A DNA stretch of 6,523 nucleotides. It comes from Ruminococcus sp. Lineage in GTDB: Bacteria > Bacillota > Clostridia > Oscillospirales > Ruminococcaceae. Below are positions 1 to 5,113 of the stretch, one piece after another (the stretch's first letter is position 1; each line of letters opens with the position of its first letter). Under the pieces are notes generated by a model. It did no database searches and had not been told where the DNA came from. It worked only from the letters and a program-made list of their open reading frames with translations. Location of the stretch: positions 1 through 6,523 of the forward strand of contig JAAVHK010000154.1 of the NCBI GenBank assembly GCA_014799765.1. The letters run 5' to 3'. The position numbers were made by a program, and so were the translations under genes.

Positions 1-7
1 CCTCCTT
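1..7 (-). promoter_or_regulatory. Ribosome binding site of the next, off-window gene
   Basis: Read on the minus strand, the left edge is AAAAGGAGG, a strong Shine-Dalgarno sequence that begins within the TAA stop of the Minor_capsid_3 gene. It shows that another minus-strand gene starts just beyond the window. From the usual gene order of this head module (Minor_capsid_1, _2, _3, then tail genes) that gene is most likely the major tail protein; this identity is inferred, not seen. Confidence 0.6.
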
Positions 8-391
8 TTAAAGTTTGTACTGTACAACAATCTGTAGCTGATACTGCCAGCCGTCGAGTTCATTTCCCTCCGGAATGGCAATAAGCTGACCATTTTCAGC
101 CGTAATTTTGGTGATTTTTTCGTCGGTCTGATTTTCAAGCCATTGTGCAAGTTCAAGAAGTGTACTGCTGTTTTCGAGACGTTCATAATCGTTGATGCTT
201 GAAAAAGTCGAGTACAGAAAAAAATTGTGCTGGCGTGTCTGATTGCCTAAAATGTCCGATTTTATGAGACTGTCACCGACCGATGACAGCCCATAGGAAG
301 TCGGTTCAGGGTCTGTGAAGTCGACGTGGACGGCGTTGCAGACCTCTGAAATTTCAGGGAAATTCTGCAAAATATCACGGATTTTTTTCAA
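8..391 (-). CDS. Phage minor capsid protein, Minor_capsid_3-like; 5' end probably frameshifted
   Basis: A 127-residue protein resembling the small head-tail joining or tail-terminator-like proteins (Minor_capsid_3 type) that end the head module of Firmicutes siphoviruses. It is acidic, soluble and has no membrane segment. The recognisable N-terminal part is KIRDILQNFPEISE, followed by a DFTDPEPTSYGL stretch of the kind seen after it in this family. The annotated start is a TTG at 391 preceded directly by an in-frame TAA, and it lies about 20 nt from the AGGAGG inside the end of the upstream gene, which is too far. A TTG at 401-399 is well placed (about 10 nt from the SD) and reads LNIIEK, but enters this frame only if the A7 run at 382-388 is six As. 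The gene therefore probably carries a one-base insertion, or the base is a sequencing error. Family assignment is moderately secure from position and pattern. Confidence 0.7.
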   Translation of the reverse strand: MKKIRDILQNFPEISEVCNAVHVDFTDPEPTSYGLSSVGDSLIKSDILGNQTRQHNFFLYSTFSSINDYERLENSSTLLELAQWLENQTDEKITKITAENGQLIAIPEGNELDGWQYQLQIVVQYKL

Positions 392-405
392 TTATGTTCA
401 AAGAT

Positions 406-852
406 TTAACGCCTCCTTGAAATCGCTGCCGCCCCTCTTAAAATCTGCTCTTTATGATTGGTTTTCATAGTTTCAAACCATAATTTCTGTGCTTTCGGGT
501 GCTGATTTTTGCTGTAATTCAGGTCTTTTCCGGTAATGACTTTGCTTTCACCGTACCTCGCCCACGCAGAACCGGTCACACTTGAAACCATAAGTTTTCC
601 GTAATACTGATAGCGTGCATACGGCGAATTATAGGTGATTTTTCCCGAACCTATGCGAATACTTGTTATTGCATTGCGTTGTAACATACCGGTCTGCATT
701 GGCGTGTACTGTGCCATAAGTCGTATACATTCGCTGTCGACATACTTCTGAATATCGCTGAAAATCGCATTTTTTTCACGACTGAAATTTCTGTTCCAAG
801 TAAGATTCATGCCGTCTGACTGGAAATTCGACGGCTGTCGTATATTTGACAT
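406..852 (-). CDS. Phage minor capsid protein, Minor_capsid_2-like (head-tail joining)
   Basis: A 148-residue basic protein of the Minor_capsid_2 type, which in Firmicutes siphoviruses sits at the head-tail joint. Features of the family are visible in order: an N-terminal NLTWNRNFSREKNA segment, a helix ending in MAQYTPMQTGMLQRNA (residues about 45-62), then NSPYARYQYYGKLMVSSVTG, and a C-terminal WFETMKTNHKEQILRGAA segment. The last two are the strongest signatures. The ATG at 852 has an AGGTGAT ribosome binding site that overlaps the TGA of the upstream gene, 7 nt away, so the two are translationally linked. The reading frame is intact. The last codons (AGG AGG CGT TAA) double as the ribosome binding site for the following gene. 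Confidence 0.8.
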   Translation of the reverse strand: MSNIRQPSNFQSDGMNLTWNRNFSREKNAIFSDIQKYVDSECIRLMAQYTPMQTGMLQRNAITSIRIGSGKITYNSPYARYQYYGKLMVSSVTGSAWARYGESKVITGKDLNYSKNQHPKAQKLWFETMKTNHKEQILRGAAAISRRR

Positions 853-859
853 AAATCAA

Positions 860-1204
860 TCACCTCGCTATGACCTCAATATGTGGCAGACCTCCAAACC
901 TGTAATCGTTCACATTTTTAATAACTATAAAATCCGGAAATTCTGCCCTGAACCGTTTCATACTTTCAGATGCACTTTTTTGACTGCTGTCGTCAAACGA
1001 AAAATCACATCTGTTTTTCACAATTATATCGCCGGATTTCGGCAGATAATCGCCTGAATAAATGTAAATTATGACGTTATCGGAAATCTGCACACCGTTT
1101 TTGGTGACGGTCTGCCCTCTGCTGTCGTTGAAATAGACGTCCAGAATAAAATGCGGTATGTATTTTTCTTTTTCAAATAGCGTAATATCGGCGTTTTTCA
1201 GCAT
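860..1204 (-). CDS. Phage minor capsid protein, Minor_capsid_1-like
   Basis: A 114-residue protein of the Minor_capsid_1 type, a short mixed beta protein found directly after the connector gene in this head module. The length is typical and the frame looks intact. Recognisable pieces are the N-terminal I-P-x-x-L-like opening (KEKYIPHFILDVYF), a central GDIIVKNRCDFSF strand pair ending in D-D-S-S-Q-K-S, and the C-terminal F-G-G-L-P-H-I-E-V. The last of these matches the way these proteins end. The ATG at 1204 shares one base with the TAA of the connector gene (TAATG) and has a GAGGTG ribosome binding site about 8 nt upstream, pointing to coupled translation. It is expected to act in the head-tail interface of the virion; function is from family and context only. 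Confidence 0.75.
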   Translation of the reverse strand: MLKNADITLFEKEKYIPHFILDVYFNDSRGQTVTKNGVQISDNVIIYIYSGDYLPKSGDIIVKNRCDFSFDDSSQKSASESMKRFRAEFPDFIVIKNVNDYRFGGLPHIEVIAR

Positions 1205-1575
1205 TATTTCACACCTCTGTACAGCAGACCGGTATCAGCAAGCCACTTGAAAATTATGCATTTCTGTTCCGATTTGAAGTGTGTCAAAATTTCGCTTTTA
1301 CCGGTGTAATTTCTGCTCCAACCGCCAACAGATTCGCTCTGTATTCCGATGTTTTCCGTCATTGACTTGTTGCTTGAAAACAGATTTTCAGCGAGTTCAC
1401 AACAACACATTTTTACGACTTCCGGAACATTTTCAGGGTCAATATTTCCGAAAGTGTGGCGGTCAATCAGCAGACTTGCTTCACGGAAAAAATACTCGTA
1501 ATCCGAAGTGATTACAGCTGTTTTTCCGCATAGATACGCCTTATTATAAAAATTTTTGTCTGCATAGACATTCAT
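1204..1575 (-). CDS. Phage head-tail connector-like protein
   Basis: A 123-residue protein in the position of the head-tail connector (gp6-like) gene, directly after the major capsid gene. It has the pattern of that family: an N-terminal aromatic stretch (VYADKNFYNKAYLCG), a helix FFREASLLIDRHTFGNI (residues about 28-44), and a second helix VPEVVKMCCCELAENLF (about 49-65). The open frame extends upstream to 1677. However, those extra 34 residues are the out-of-frame reading of the major capsid C-terminus, so the ATG at 1575 is preferred; it has AAGGGACGG upstream. This start lies 15 nt past the capsid stop at 1590. The gene appears intact. It is expected to form a ring between portal and tail; assignment is from pattern and synteny. 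Confidence 0.7.
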   Translation of the reverse strand: MNVYADKNFYNKAYLCGKTAVITSDYEYFFREASLLIDRHTFGNIDPENVPEVVKMCCCELAENLFSSNKSMTENIGIQSESVGGWSRNYTGKSEILTHFKSEQKCIIFKWLADTGLLYRGVK

Positions 1576-1589
1576 TTTCTGACCGTCCC

Positions 1590-2337
1590 TTAAGTCGTCG
1601 AATGCGAGCAGTAAATGCCCTTGACCATGTTTTCGTAGACGTCTGTCAGACCATAAGTACGGTAGAAAAATTTCCACGCATCAGCGGTCTGATTTTCCTC
1701 CGGAGTAATTACCTTATTCATAATATGTTTTGTAAACTATAATACTATAAATTTCTGAATAATCATAAAGTTGATATTTTTTCCAGACGTTGACTTCTTG
1801 TAACCTCTAATTTCTTCACCGGAAGTCTTACCGTCAAGAAGTTTAATAGCAGTATAAAAGCGTGTCTGAGGGACTTTCACAACCGCTGAAAATCCGGCAA
1901 GCATCGCCTTTGATTTGTACGTGTCAAGAGCGACTACAGCGTTATGGAGCGACGGCGTTATGAATAAAATGCGGTTTTCAGCTTCGTCAAGAGTGTTGTT
2001 CGCCAGTGTGATAGCGTTGCAGACCGCTGAACCGTCCGAAAGATTTTCCGATAGTTTCTTCGTTATCCATGGCATCAACGCTGAATGACCTACCACGGTC
2101 ATAATCGAACTTGACCGTCTCCCATGTAAGTCCGTCGTTGCCCTCAATGTAACCGCCGGAACGGTCATAATCTGCGAGACCGTCCATGTCGATTTTCGGG
2201 ATAAGAATTTCATTTGCATTCGTTCCCAGACGGACTGTTGACGCATCACTTTCGAGAACGTCTGTCAGGCTTGCGAGCTTGTAGACGTCGTCAAGTTTAT
2301 CGACATATTTTTTAACAAGTGCGATTGAATTTGGCAT
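1590..2337 (-). pseudogene. Phage major capsid protein, broken by a deletion/frameshift and an amber codon
   Basis: The gene for the shell protein of a Firmicutes siphovirus head, following its scaffold. The N-terminal 98-102 residues are in one frame (MPNSIALVKKYVDKLD..., EILIPKIDMDGLADYDRSGGY, then DRGRSFSVDAMDNEETIGKSFGR). From about 2042 the protein continues in the next frame as LSDGSAVCNAITLANNTLDEAENRILFITP, then KVPQTRFYTAIKLLDG and GKNINFMII. It meets TAG at 1739-1737 and, still in frame, goes on as FTKHIMNKVITPEENQTADA to WKFFYRTYGLTDVYEN, ending in TAA at 1592-1590. Relatives I recall have roughly 30-40 more residues (an EF-R-x-x-V-A-P-E-x-D region) where the frames join, so the lesion is a deletion. 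The amber sits where relatives have VLQFTKH, that is Gln CAG to TAG. The ATG has a strong AGGAGG 6-7 nt upstream. No functional capsid protein is expected. Confidence 0.85.
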
Positions 2338-2350
2338 AAAAATCCTCCTT

Positions 2351-2827
2351 TTATTTCAGACCCATAACTTTTCTGATAAAAGCATCGTCGTCTTTTAGAC
2401 CGCTCTGACCGGTTGTGCTTGTTGAAAATTCCGGTACAGGCTGTGCGGATTTGAAAGCATTCGGATATTTTTCTTTAAAATTATTTATAATGTTATCATC
2501 GTCAACGAGTTTGTCACCGTCGAATTTCAAGCCTTTTTCAAGTATCAGGTCTGTGACGTGCTTTTCATAGATGTCGTCTTTGAGACCAAGAGACTTCACG
2601 TAACTGCCGACTTTCGTCTTATGTTCAAAGGCTTTGCGATCGCTCTCTGACTTCTCATACTTCTGCTTGTAATCCTTGTACGTTCTGAGTGTTTCATTGA
2701 CGGTATCGAGCTGAGATTTCAGGTCATTGTACTCCCGCTCCGAGTAGGTTTTTACTGCCTGCTCCGGTGGATTTTCCGGTGTGGCTTCTGCCGTAACTGT
2801 TTCCGGCTGTTTGTTTTCTTCTGCCAT
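2351..2827 (-). CDS. Phage scaffolding protein, GP20 (minor structural protein) type
   Basis: A 158-residue, highly charged protein placed immediately before the major capsid gene, the usual site of the scaffold that guides procapsid assembly and is then removed. It has a disordered acidic, proline-rich N-terminus (residues 1-25: EENKQPETVTAEATPENPPE). A heptad-rich helix follows, likely a coiled coil (about 28-68: SEREYNDLKSQLDTVNETLR onward). Next comes a GLKDDIYEKHVTDLILEKGL segment, and a C-terminal basic tip, FIRKVMGLK, of the type that contacts coat protein. Length and layout suit the Phage_GP20 family. A GGAGAT ribosome binding site lies about 10 nt before the ATG, and 13 nt separate its stop from the capsid ATG. 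The frame appears intact, unlike its neighbours. Confidence 0.8.
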   Translation of the reverse strand: MAEENKQPETVTAEATPENPPEQAVKTYSEREYNDLKSQLDTVNETLRTYKDYKQKYEKSESDRKAFEHKTKVGSYVKSLGLKDDIYEKHVTDLILEKGLKFDGDKLVDDDNIINNFKEKYPNAFKSAQPVPEFSTSTTGQSGLKDDDAFIRKVMGLK

Positions 2828-2878
2828 TTAAAAATCTCCTTTTCTTAAAAATGGGTATAAAAATAAGACCTGTGGTCT

Positions 2879-3013
2879 TTATCGGCGATATTTTCGTGTT
2901 TGTCCGTAATGCTTCCTGCTTAGTACAGCTTTGACGTATTCAAAATAATCAACTGCAAAACTGCCCTCTGCATAAAGCAAAAACAAAGCACTGTTATAAA
3001 TTGGTGTATGCAT
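2879..3013 (-). CDS. Small hypothetical protein, 44 residues
   Basis: A short ORF that I do not recognise. Its start is well supported: AAAAGGAGG ends 5 nt before the ATG, as strong a ribosome binding site as that of the capsid gene. It reads MHTPIYNSALFLLYAEGSF, then AVDYFEYVKAVLSRKHYGQT, and ends RKYRR. The first half is hydrophobic and aromatic, and the C-terminus is strongly basic (R/K at 40, 41, 43, 44). No signal peptide or clear membrane helix is seen. It lies between the capsid-fused zincin-like module and the scaffold, 51 nt before the scaffold ATG, and just after the TTTAAA array. It could be a small phage accessory protein or a relic of a larger gene. Confidence 0.5.
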   Translation of the reverse strand: MHTPIYNSALFLLYAEGSFAVDYFEYVKAVLSRKHYGQTRKYRR

Positions 3014-3025
3014 TTTTATCCTCCT

Positions 3026-3086
3026 TTTAAATGGTCTTTAAACACTGTTTAAATGCCGTTTAAACGCTCTTTAAAGAGCGTTAAAA
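3026..3086. repeat. TTTAAA array with exact 11-bp period
   Basis: TTTAAA occurs at 3026, 3037, 3048, 3059 and 3070, each exactly 11 bp after the last, with a one-mismatch sixth copy (TTAAAA) at 3081. The five bases between copies vary (TGGTC, CACTG, TGCCG, CGCTC, GAGCG). TTTAAA is its own reverse complement, so the array reads the same on both strands. It fills the gap between the stop of the 54-residue ORF and the ribosome binding site of the 44-residue ORF. The first copy ends in the T-run flanking that ribosome binding site. The spacing of about one helical turn would put all copies on one DNA face. Function is unknown. Confidence 0.7.
3063..3082. repeat. 20-bp perfect palindrome at the end of the 54-residue ORF
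   Basis: AACGCTCTTTAAAGAGCGTT is identical to its own reverse complement across all 20 bases. It contains the fifth TTTAAA unit and overlaps the first two positions of the stop codon of the 54-residue ORF. As RNA it could form a hairpin of up to about eight pairs with a tiny AU-rich loop. No uninterrupted U-tract follows on either strand, so it does not look like a simple intrinsic terminator. A protein-binding site or an mRNA-stabilising stem at the junction of the accessory module and the core operon are the alternatives. Confidence 0.6.
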
Positions 3087-3245
3087 ATCATCGTCTTGAA
3101 TATATGAATTTGCTATTATGAAAACTTCAATAGGACATATAATTCCTTGTTCCTTTTCTTCGTCACGTTTTTTTAATATATAATTTATATATTCGTCATT
3201 TTTGCCTAAATCTTTCATTTTTTTTATAAATTCATCATCAGTCAT
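3081..3245 (-). CDS. Small hypothetical protein, 54 residues, overlapping the zincin-like ORF
   Basis: A 54-residue ORF (MTDDEFIKKMKDLGKNDEYI..., ending NSYIQDDDF). Its ATG lies inside the end of the upstream gene (8-nt overlap) with AGGAG about 9 nt before it, the usual arrangement of tightly coupled gene pairs. It is charged, probably helical over residues 4-33, with a short hydrophobic segment (ICPIEVFIIANSY) and an acidic tail. Base composition is AT-rich like the upstream domain, so the two probably moved together. I recall similar short proteins of the MTD-E/D-F/Y type next to Firmicutes phage minor capsid genes, but cannot name a family. An accessory or immunity-like partner of the zincin-like domain is a guess from the overlap alone. 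Confidence 0.6.
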   Translation of the reverse strand: MTDDEFIKKMKDLGKNDEYINYILKKRDEEKEQGIICPIEVFIIANSYIQDDDF

Positions 3246-4146
3246 AACAATTTTCTCCTACATTAATAATATATAACCTTTCAATTGTTTCTCCTACAAC
3301 TTTTGCAATTTCTCTCGGATAAGGATTATTACAATATTCCGACCATGCTTCTGCTATCATCTCAGCATATATATTTTGATTGTTATTTTTCCATGAATAG
3401 ATAGATAAATCATTTGTTAATTCTTCCTTAGTTCGATTGTCAAATAATTCTTTAATTTCTGGTATATCTCTGATACCAAGCAAATAATCAAGCTGCTGTC
3501 CTATCTCATGGTCTAAAAGACCACGAATAGTGCCACATCCAATAGGGGTAATTTTATTCTTAACCGCTTTTTCTAATATTTCAATAAATTTTTTTGAATC
3601 CTTACCAAATTCAGCATTCACAGTTATACCATGTGCTGGTATTAAATATTGGTTATTAGGAAAGAAACTGTCGGCAAATAGAGTTGGAGAAATACAAAAT
3701 TTCTTCATTTCTTCTTCTACACTTTTTTCAATTTTTGACTCTAAATTTTTTACAGGCACATTTGGATTTGCCTTTATATATGCATCAGTATAAAGTTTTC
3801 TATAAATGTTTTCAATAAGTGCATTTTTACCTTGACAAGTACCCGCAAAATTAATCCGCTTTTTAAGTTCCGGAAATTTGCTGAAAGTTTCAACAAGCCC
3901 TCTGTTCCACTCATTTGCTGTTACTATGTCAACGCCTTTATATGAAACGTTTTTTATTCCTAAAACATTTCTTGCGTATTCTTCGGCTTTTGTTACGTCC
4001 ACAGCTAGAATAAATCTGTTGTCATTATTTATTATACCATAACTTTCTAAATTGTCAACAGCTTTTTTGAAACTATTTGATTTTGGATAATTCTGCTCTC
4101 GGAAGTAATCTCGGTTTTGTCCGGTTTGCCGAATAAAATCACGCAT
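3238..4146 (-). CDS. C-terminal zincin-like domain of the phage minor capsid protein, frameshifted off its head
   Basis: The 302-residue frame begins at an internal ATG with no ribosome binding site. Its first residues, MRDFIRQTGQNRDYFRE, are the normal continuation of Phage_min_cap2 proteins, so this is really the C-terminal half of the gene upstream, split by one missing A in the run at 4146-4151. After a linker (about 24-60), the VSYKGVDIVTANEWNRGLVE and FPELKKRINFAGT segments lead to GCGTIRGLLDHEIGQQLDYLLG (about 203-224) and AEMIAEAWSEYCNNPYPREIAKVVGE (261-286). The layout suggests a zinc peptidase-like fold: H213, E214, a downstream Glu helix (E262/E266). The second metal His of an HExGH motif is Gln217 here (CAG, one base from CAC/CAT). 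It is probably inactive if that role is right. The region is more AT-rich than the flanking head genes, as for an acquired effector domain. Possible role: a virion-carried effector or capsid decoration. Confidence 0.65.
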   Translation of the reverse strand: MRDFIRQTGQNRDYFREQNYPKSNSFKKAVDNLESYGIINNDNRFILAVDVTKAEEYARNVLGIKNVSYKGVDIVTANEWNRGLVETFSKFPELKKRINFAGTCQGKNALIENIYRKLYTDAYIKANPNVPVKNLESKIEKSVEEEMKKFCISPTLFADSFFPNNQYLIPAHGITVNAEFGKDSKKFIEILEKAVKNKITPIGCGTIRGLLDHEIGQQLDYLLGIRDIPEIKELFDNRTKEELTNDLSIYSWKNNNQNIYAEMIAEAWSEYCNNPYPREIAKVVGETIERLYIINVGENCYD

Positions 4147-4718
4147 TTTTTCTGCCGGTCTCTGATAAGAGAGTTTGCATAGTTCAAACTATCCTGCATA
4201 ACCTGAAGAAGTTCAGGGTCATCAGCTTCCTCGACTGCGACTTCAAAGGCAACCTTTTCACGTTTTGCAGAGCGAATTGCCATTTCGTACCGTCGCTGAA
4301 TCTGTGAGATTTCATACTGACTGTACATTTTTCCGTTGTACTCAATGTTCTTTTCGTCAATCTGTTCAAGCTGGCGTTTGGAATAGTTCGGCTTGGAATA
4401 ACCTTCAAAAAACGGAAACCAATCATGACGGCAATTCCAACCACCGAAACCGTCGCCTGTACCGTAACCAATATCAGACTTTGACAGATAGCCACGTCGT
4501 CCGGAAAGCGATACGATTTTCCCTTGCCACTGTGCGTGAGCAGGTCTCGCACCGGAATGTGCGGAAATCTCCATTAAGTCACAATCACATTCCTGAGCGG
4601 TCTTCTGAACAGCTTGTCTGATTGCCTCCTGATACGAAAACGCCCCGCTTGTAATCTGCATATAAGCCTGATTACAGGCGTTTATGTAAGCCGTCTGTGA
4701 AGTGTTGGCGGTGGTCAT
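4047..4718 (-). pseudogene. Phage minor capsid protein, Phage_min_cap2 core (MuF-like), frameshifted at both ends
   Basis: This frame holds the conserved core of a portal-adjacent minor head protein of the Phage_min_cap2 type. Residues 1-38 give TTANTSQTAYINACNQAYMQ followed by SGAFSYQEAI. Residues 53-73 contain the hallmark AHSGARPAHAQWQGKIVSLSG, and 84-106 contain GYGTGDGFGGWNCRHDWFPF. A long charged helix follows to DRQKK (191). These proteins enter the capsid interior with the portal. From residue 192 the frame is off and the final 32 residues are meaningless; a seventh A at 4146-4151 would join it to the MRDFIRQTG frame. The first residue is also not a real start: there is no ribosome binding site, and the sequence just upstream encodes the preceding residues in another frame. 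Joined across both frameshifts, the gene spans 3238-4864 and would give about 542 residues. Confidence 0.85.
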
Positions 4719-4720
4719 AG

Positions 4721-4864
4721 TCAGATTTTCATACCACCGAGAGTTTTTCTGTAACCGGCTTCAAGAGTTTGTCGCATTGCCGGTGACTGTCGTATATCAA
4801 CCGGTGTAAGACCGTTTTCACGATAAATTCTGTTATCGAAACGGACGGTTTCAGCTCCAGCATC
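4721..4864 (-). pseudogene. 5' fragment of the minor capsid protein, truncated at the remnant boundary
   Basis: This stretch reads, without a stop, DAGAETVRFDNRIYRENGL, then TPVDIRQSPAMRQTLEAGY and RKTLGGMKI before TGA at 4723-4721. It matches the middle of Phage_min_cap2 proteins, where an RFD-x-x-IYRE and SPAM/L-x-x-x-LEAGYRKTLG segment comes just before the LTxTTANTSQ helix. Adding one A to the A4 run at 4727-4730 gives MKNLTMTTANTSQ and joins it cleanly to the next frame, so it is the same gene with a single-base deletion. Immediately upstream is an in-frame TAA (4867-4865). Beyond it no frame resembles the missing N-terminal part of roughly 100 residues. The portal and terminase genes expected further upstream are also absent. 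Confidence 0.75.
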
Positions 4865-4868
4865 TTAG

Positions 4869-4946
4869 GGAAATGTTCGTAAAGAAGTATCAAAACACAA
4901 AATGGCATTACAGCAGGCTATGACAAGCATTAATAAAAATATATAA
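4869..4946 (+). other. Possible 3' tail of a plus-strand gene cut by the phage remnant
   Basis: From just after the point where capsid homology ends, the plus strand is open for 25 codons and stops at TAA 4944-4946. The reading GNVRKEVSKHKMALQQAMTS, then INKNI, is helix-like and charged, with no start codon context. A strong terminator follows 6 nt after the stop, which is what the end of a real gene looks like. I do not recognise the family. It could be the 3' end of a host gene into which the phage integrated or beside which a deletion ended, or a chance reading. Confidence 0.3.
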
Positions 4947-4952
4947 TTAGAA

Positions 4953-5000
4953 AGGCGATATCCTATACTTATACATAAGATATCGCCTATAATTTTTCTT
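4953..5000 (+). terminator. Intrinsic terminator
   Basis: A perfect 10-bp stem, AGGCGATATC (4953-4962) with GATATCGCCT (4979-4988), encloses a 16-nt AT-rich loop and is followed by TAATTTTTCTTTTT. The T-tract lies on the right, so it mainly stops plus-strand transcription arriving from the left. On the minus strand the following sequence is only loosely T-rich. It separates the phage remnant from the ABC operon. Confidence 0.8.
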
Positions 5001-5080
5001 TTTCAAATGATATTTATATTAAAAATTTAAAATCTTATGCTATTGTATTTTGATTTTTGCAATAAATTTTTCACTTTATC

Positions 5081-5109
5081 TTGACAAATTACAGAAAGTA
5101 TGATATACT
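5081..5109 (+). promoter_or_regulatory. Sigma-A promoter of the ABC transporter operon
   Basis: A -35 box TTGACA (5081-5086, perfect) and a -10 box TATACT (5104-5109) are separated by exactly 17 bp, and a TG one base before the -10 gives an extended -10. The region just upstream is AT-rich. Transcription should start at about 5116, inside the inverted repeat that follows, leaving a leader of about 50 nt before the ATPase ATG. This is an intrinsically strong promoter, so control by a repressor is expected. Confidence 0.85.
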
Positions 5110-5113
5110 GAAT

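Noticed and set aside
809..1057. Plus-strand open frame of 82 codons
   Set aside because: It is antisense to the Minor_capsid_1 and _2 genes, has no family likeness or ribosome binding site, and is explained as a shadow.
1576..1677. Upstream extension of the connector gene to the ATG at 1677 (MEIFLPYLWSDRRLRKHG...)
   Set aside because: These 34 residues are the shifted reading of the capsid C-terminus (WKFFYRTYGLTDVYEN), and the family-like protein starts at the ATG at 1575, which has its own ribosome binding site.
3026..3086. CRISPR array
   Set aside because: The repeated unit is only 6 bp with 5-bp spacers, far below CRISPR repeat and spacer sizes, and no cas genes are present.
3530..3793. 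Plus-strand open frame of 87 codons with hydrophobic stretches
   Set aside because: It is antisense to the zincin-like domain; the hydrophobic look comes from reading AT-rich lysine/glutamate codons in reverse.
4144..4152. Programmed -1 frameshift at the A6 run joining the min_cap2 core to the zincin-like domain
   Set aside because: The zero-frame word is G AAA AAA, not a canonical X XXY YYZ site, I saw no clear downstream stem, and a second uncorrected frameshift in the same gene at 4727-4730 argues for decay or read error instead.
4184..4621. Overlapping open frames on both strands inside the min_cap2 core
   Set aside because: Only the 4718-4146 minus-strand frame carries family motifs; the others are arginine/serine-rich shadows.
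4999..5080. AT-rich gap between terminator and promoter as a possible small gene or RNA
   Set aside because: It has stops in all frames, no ribosome binding site and no convincing hairpin; it looks like plain intergenic DNA upstream of the promoter.
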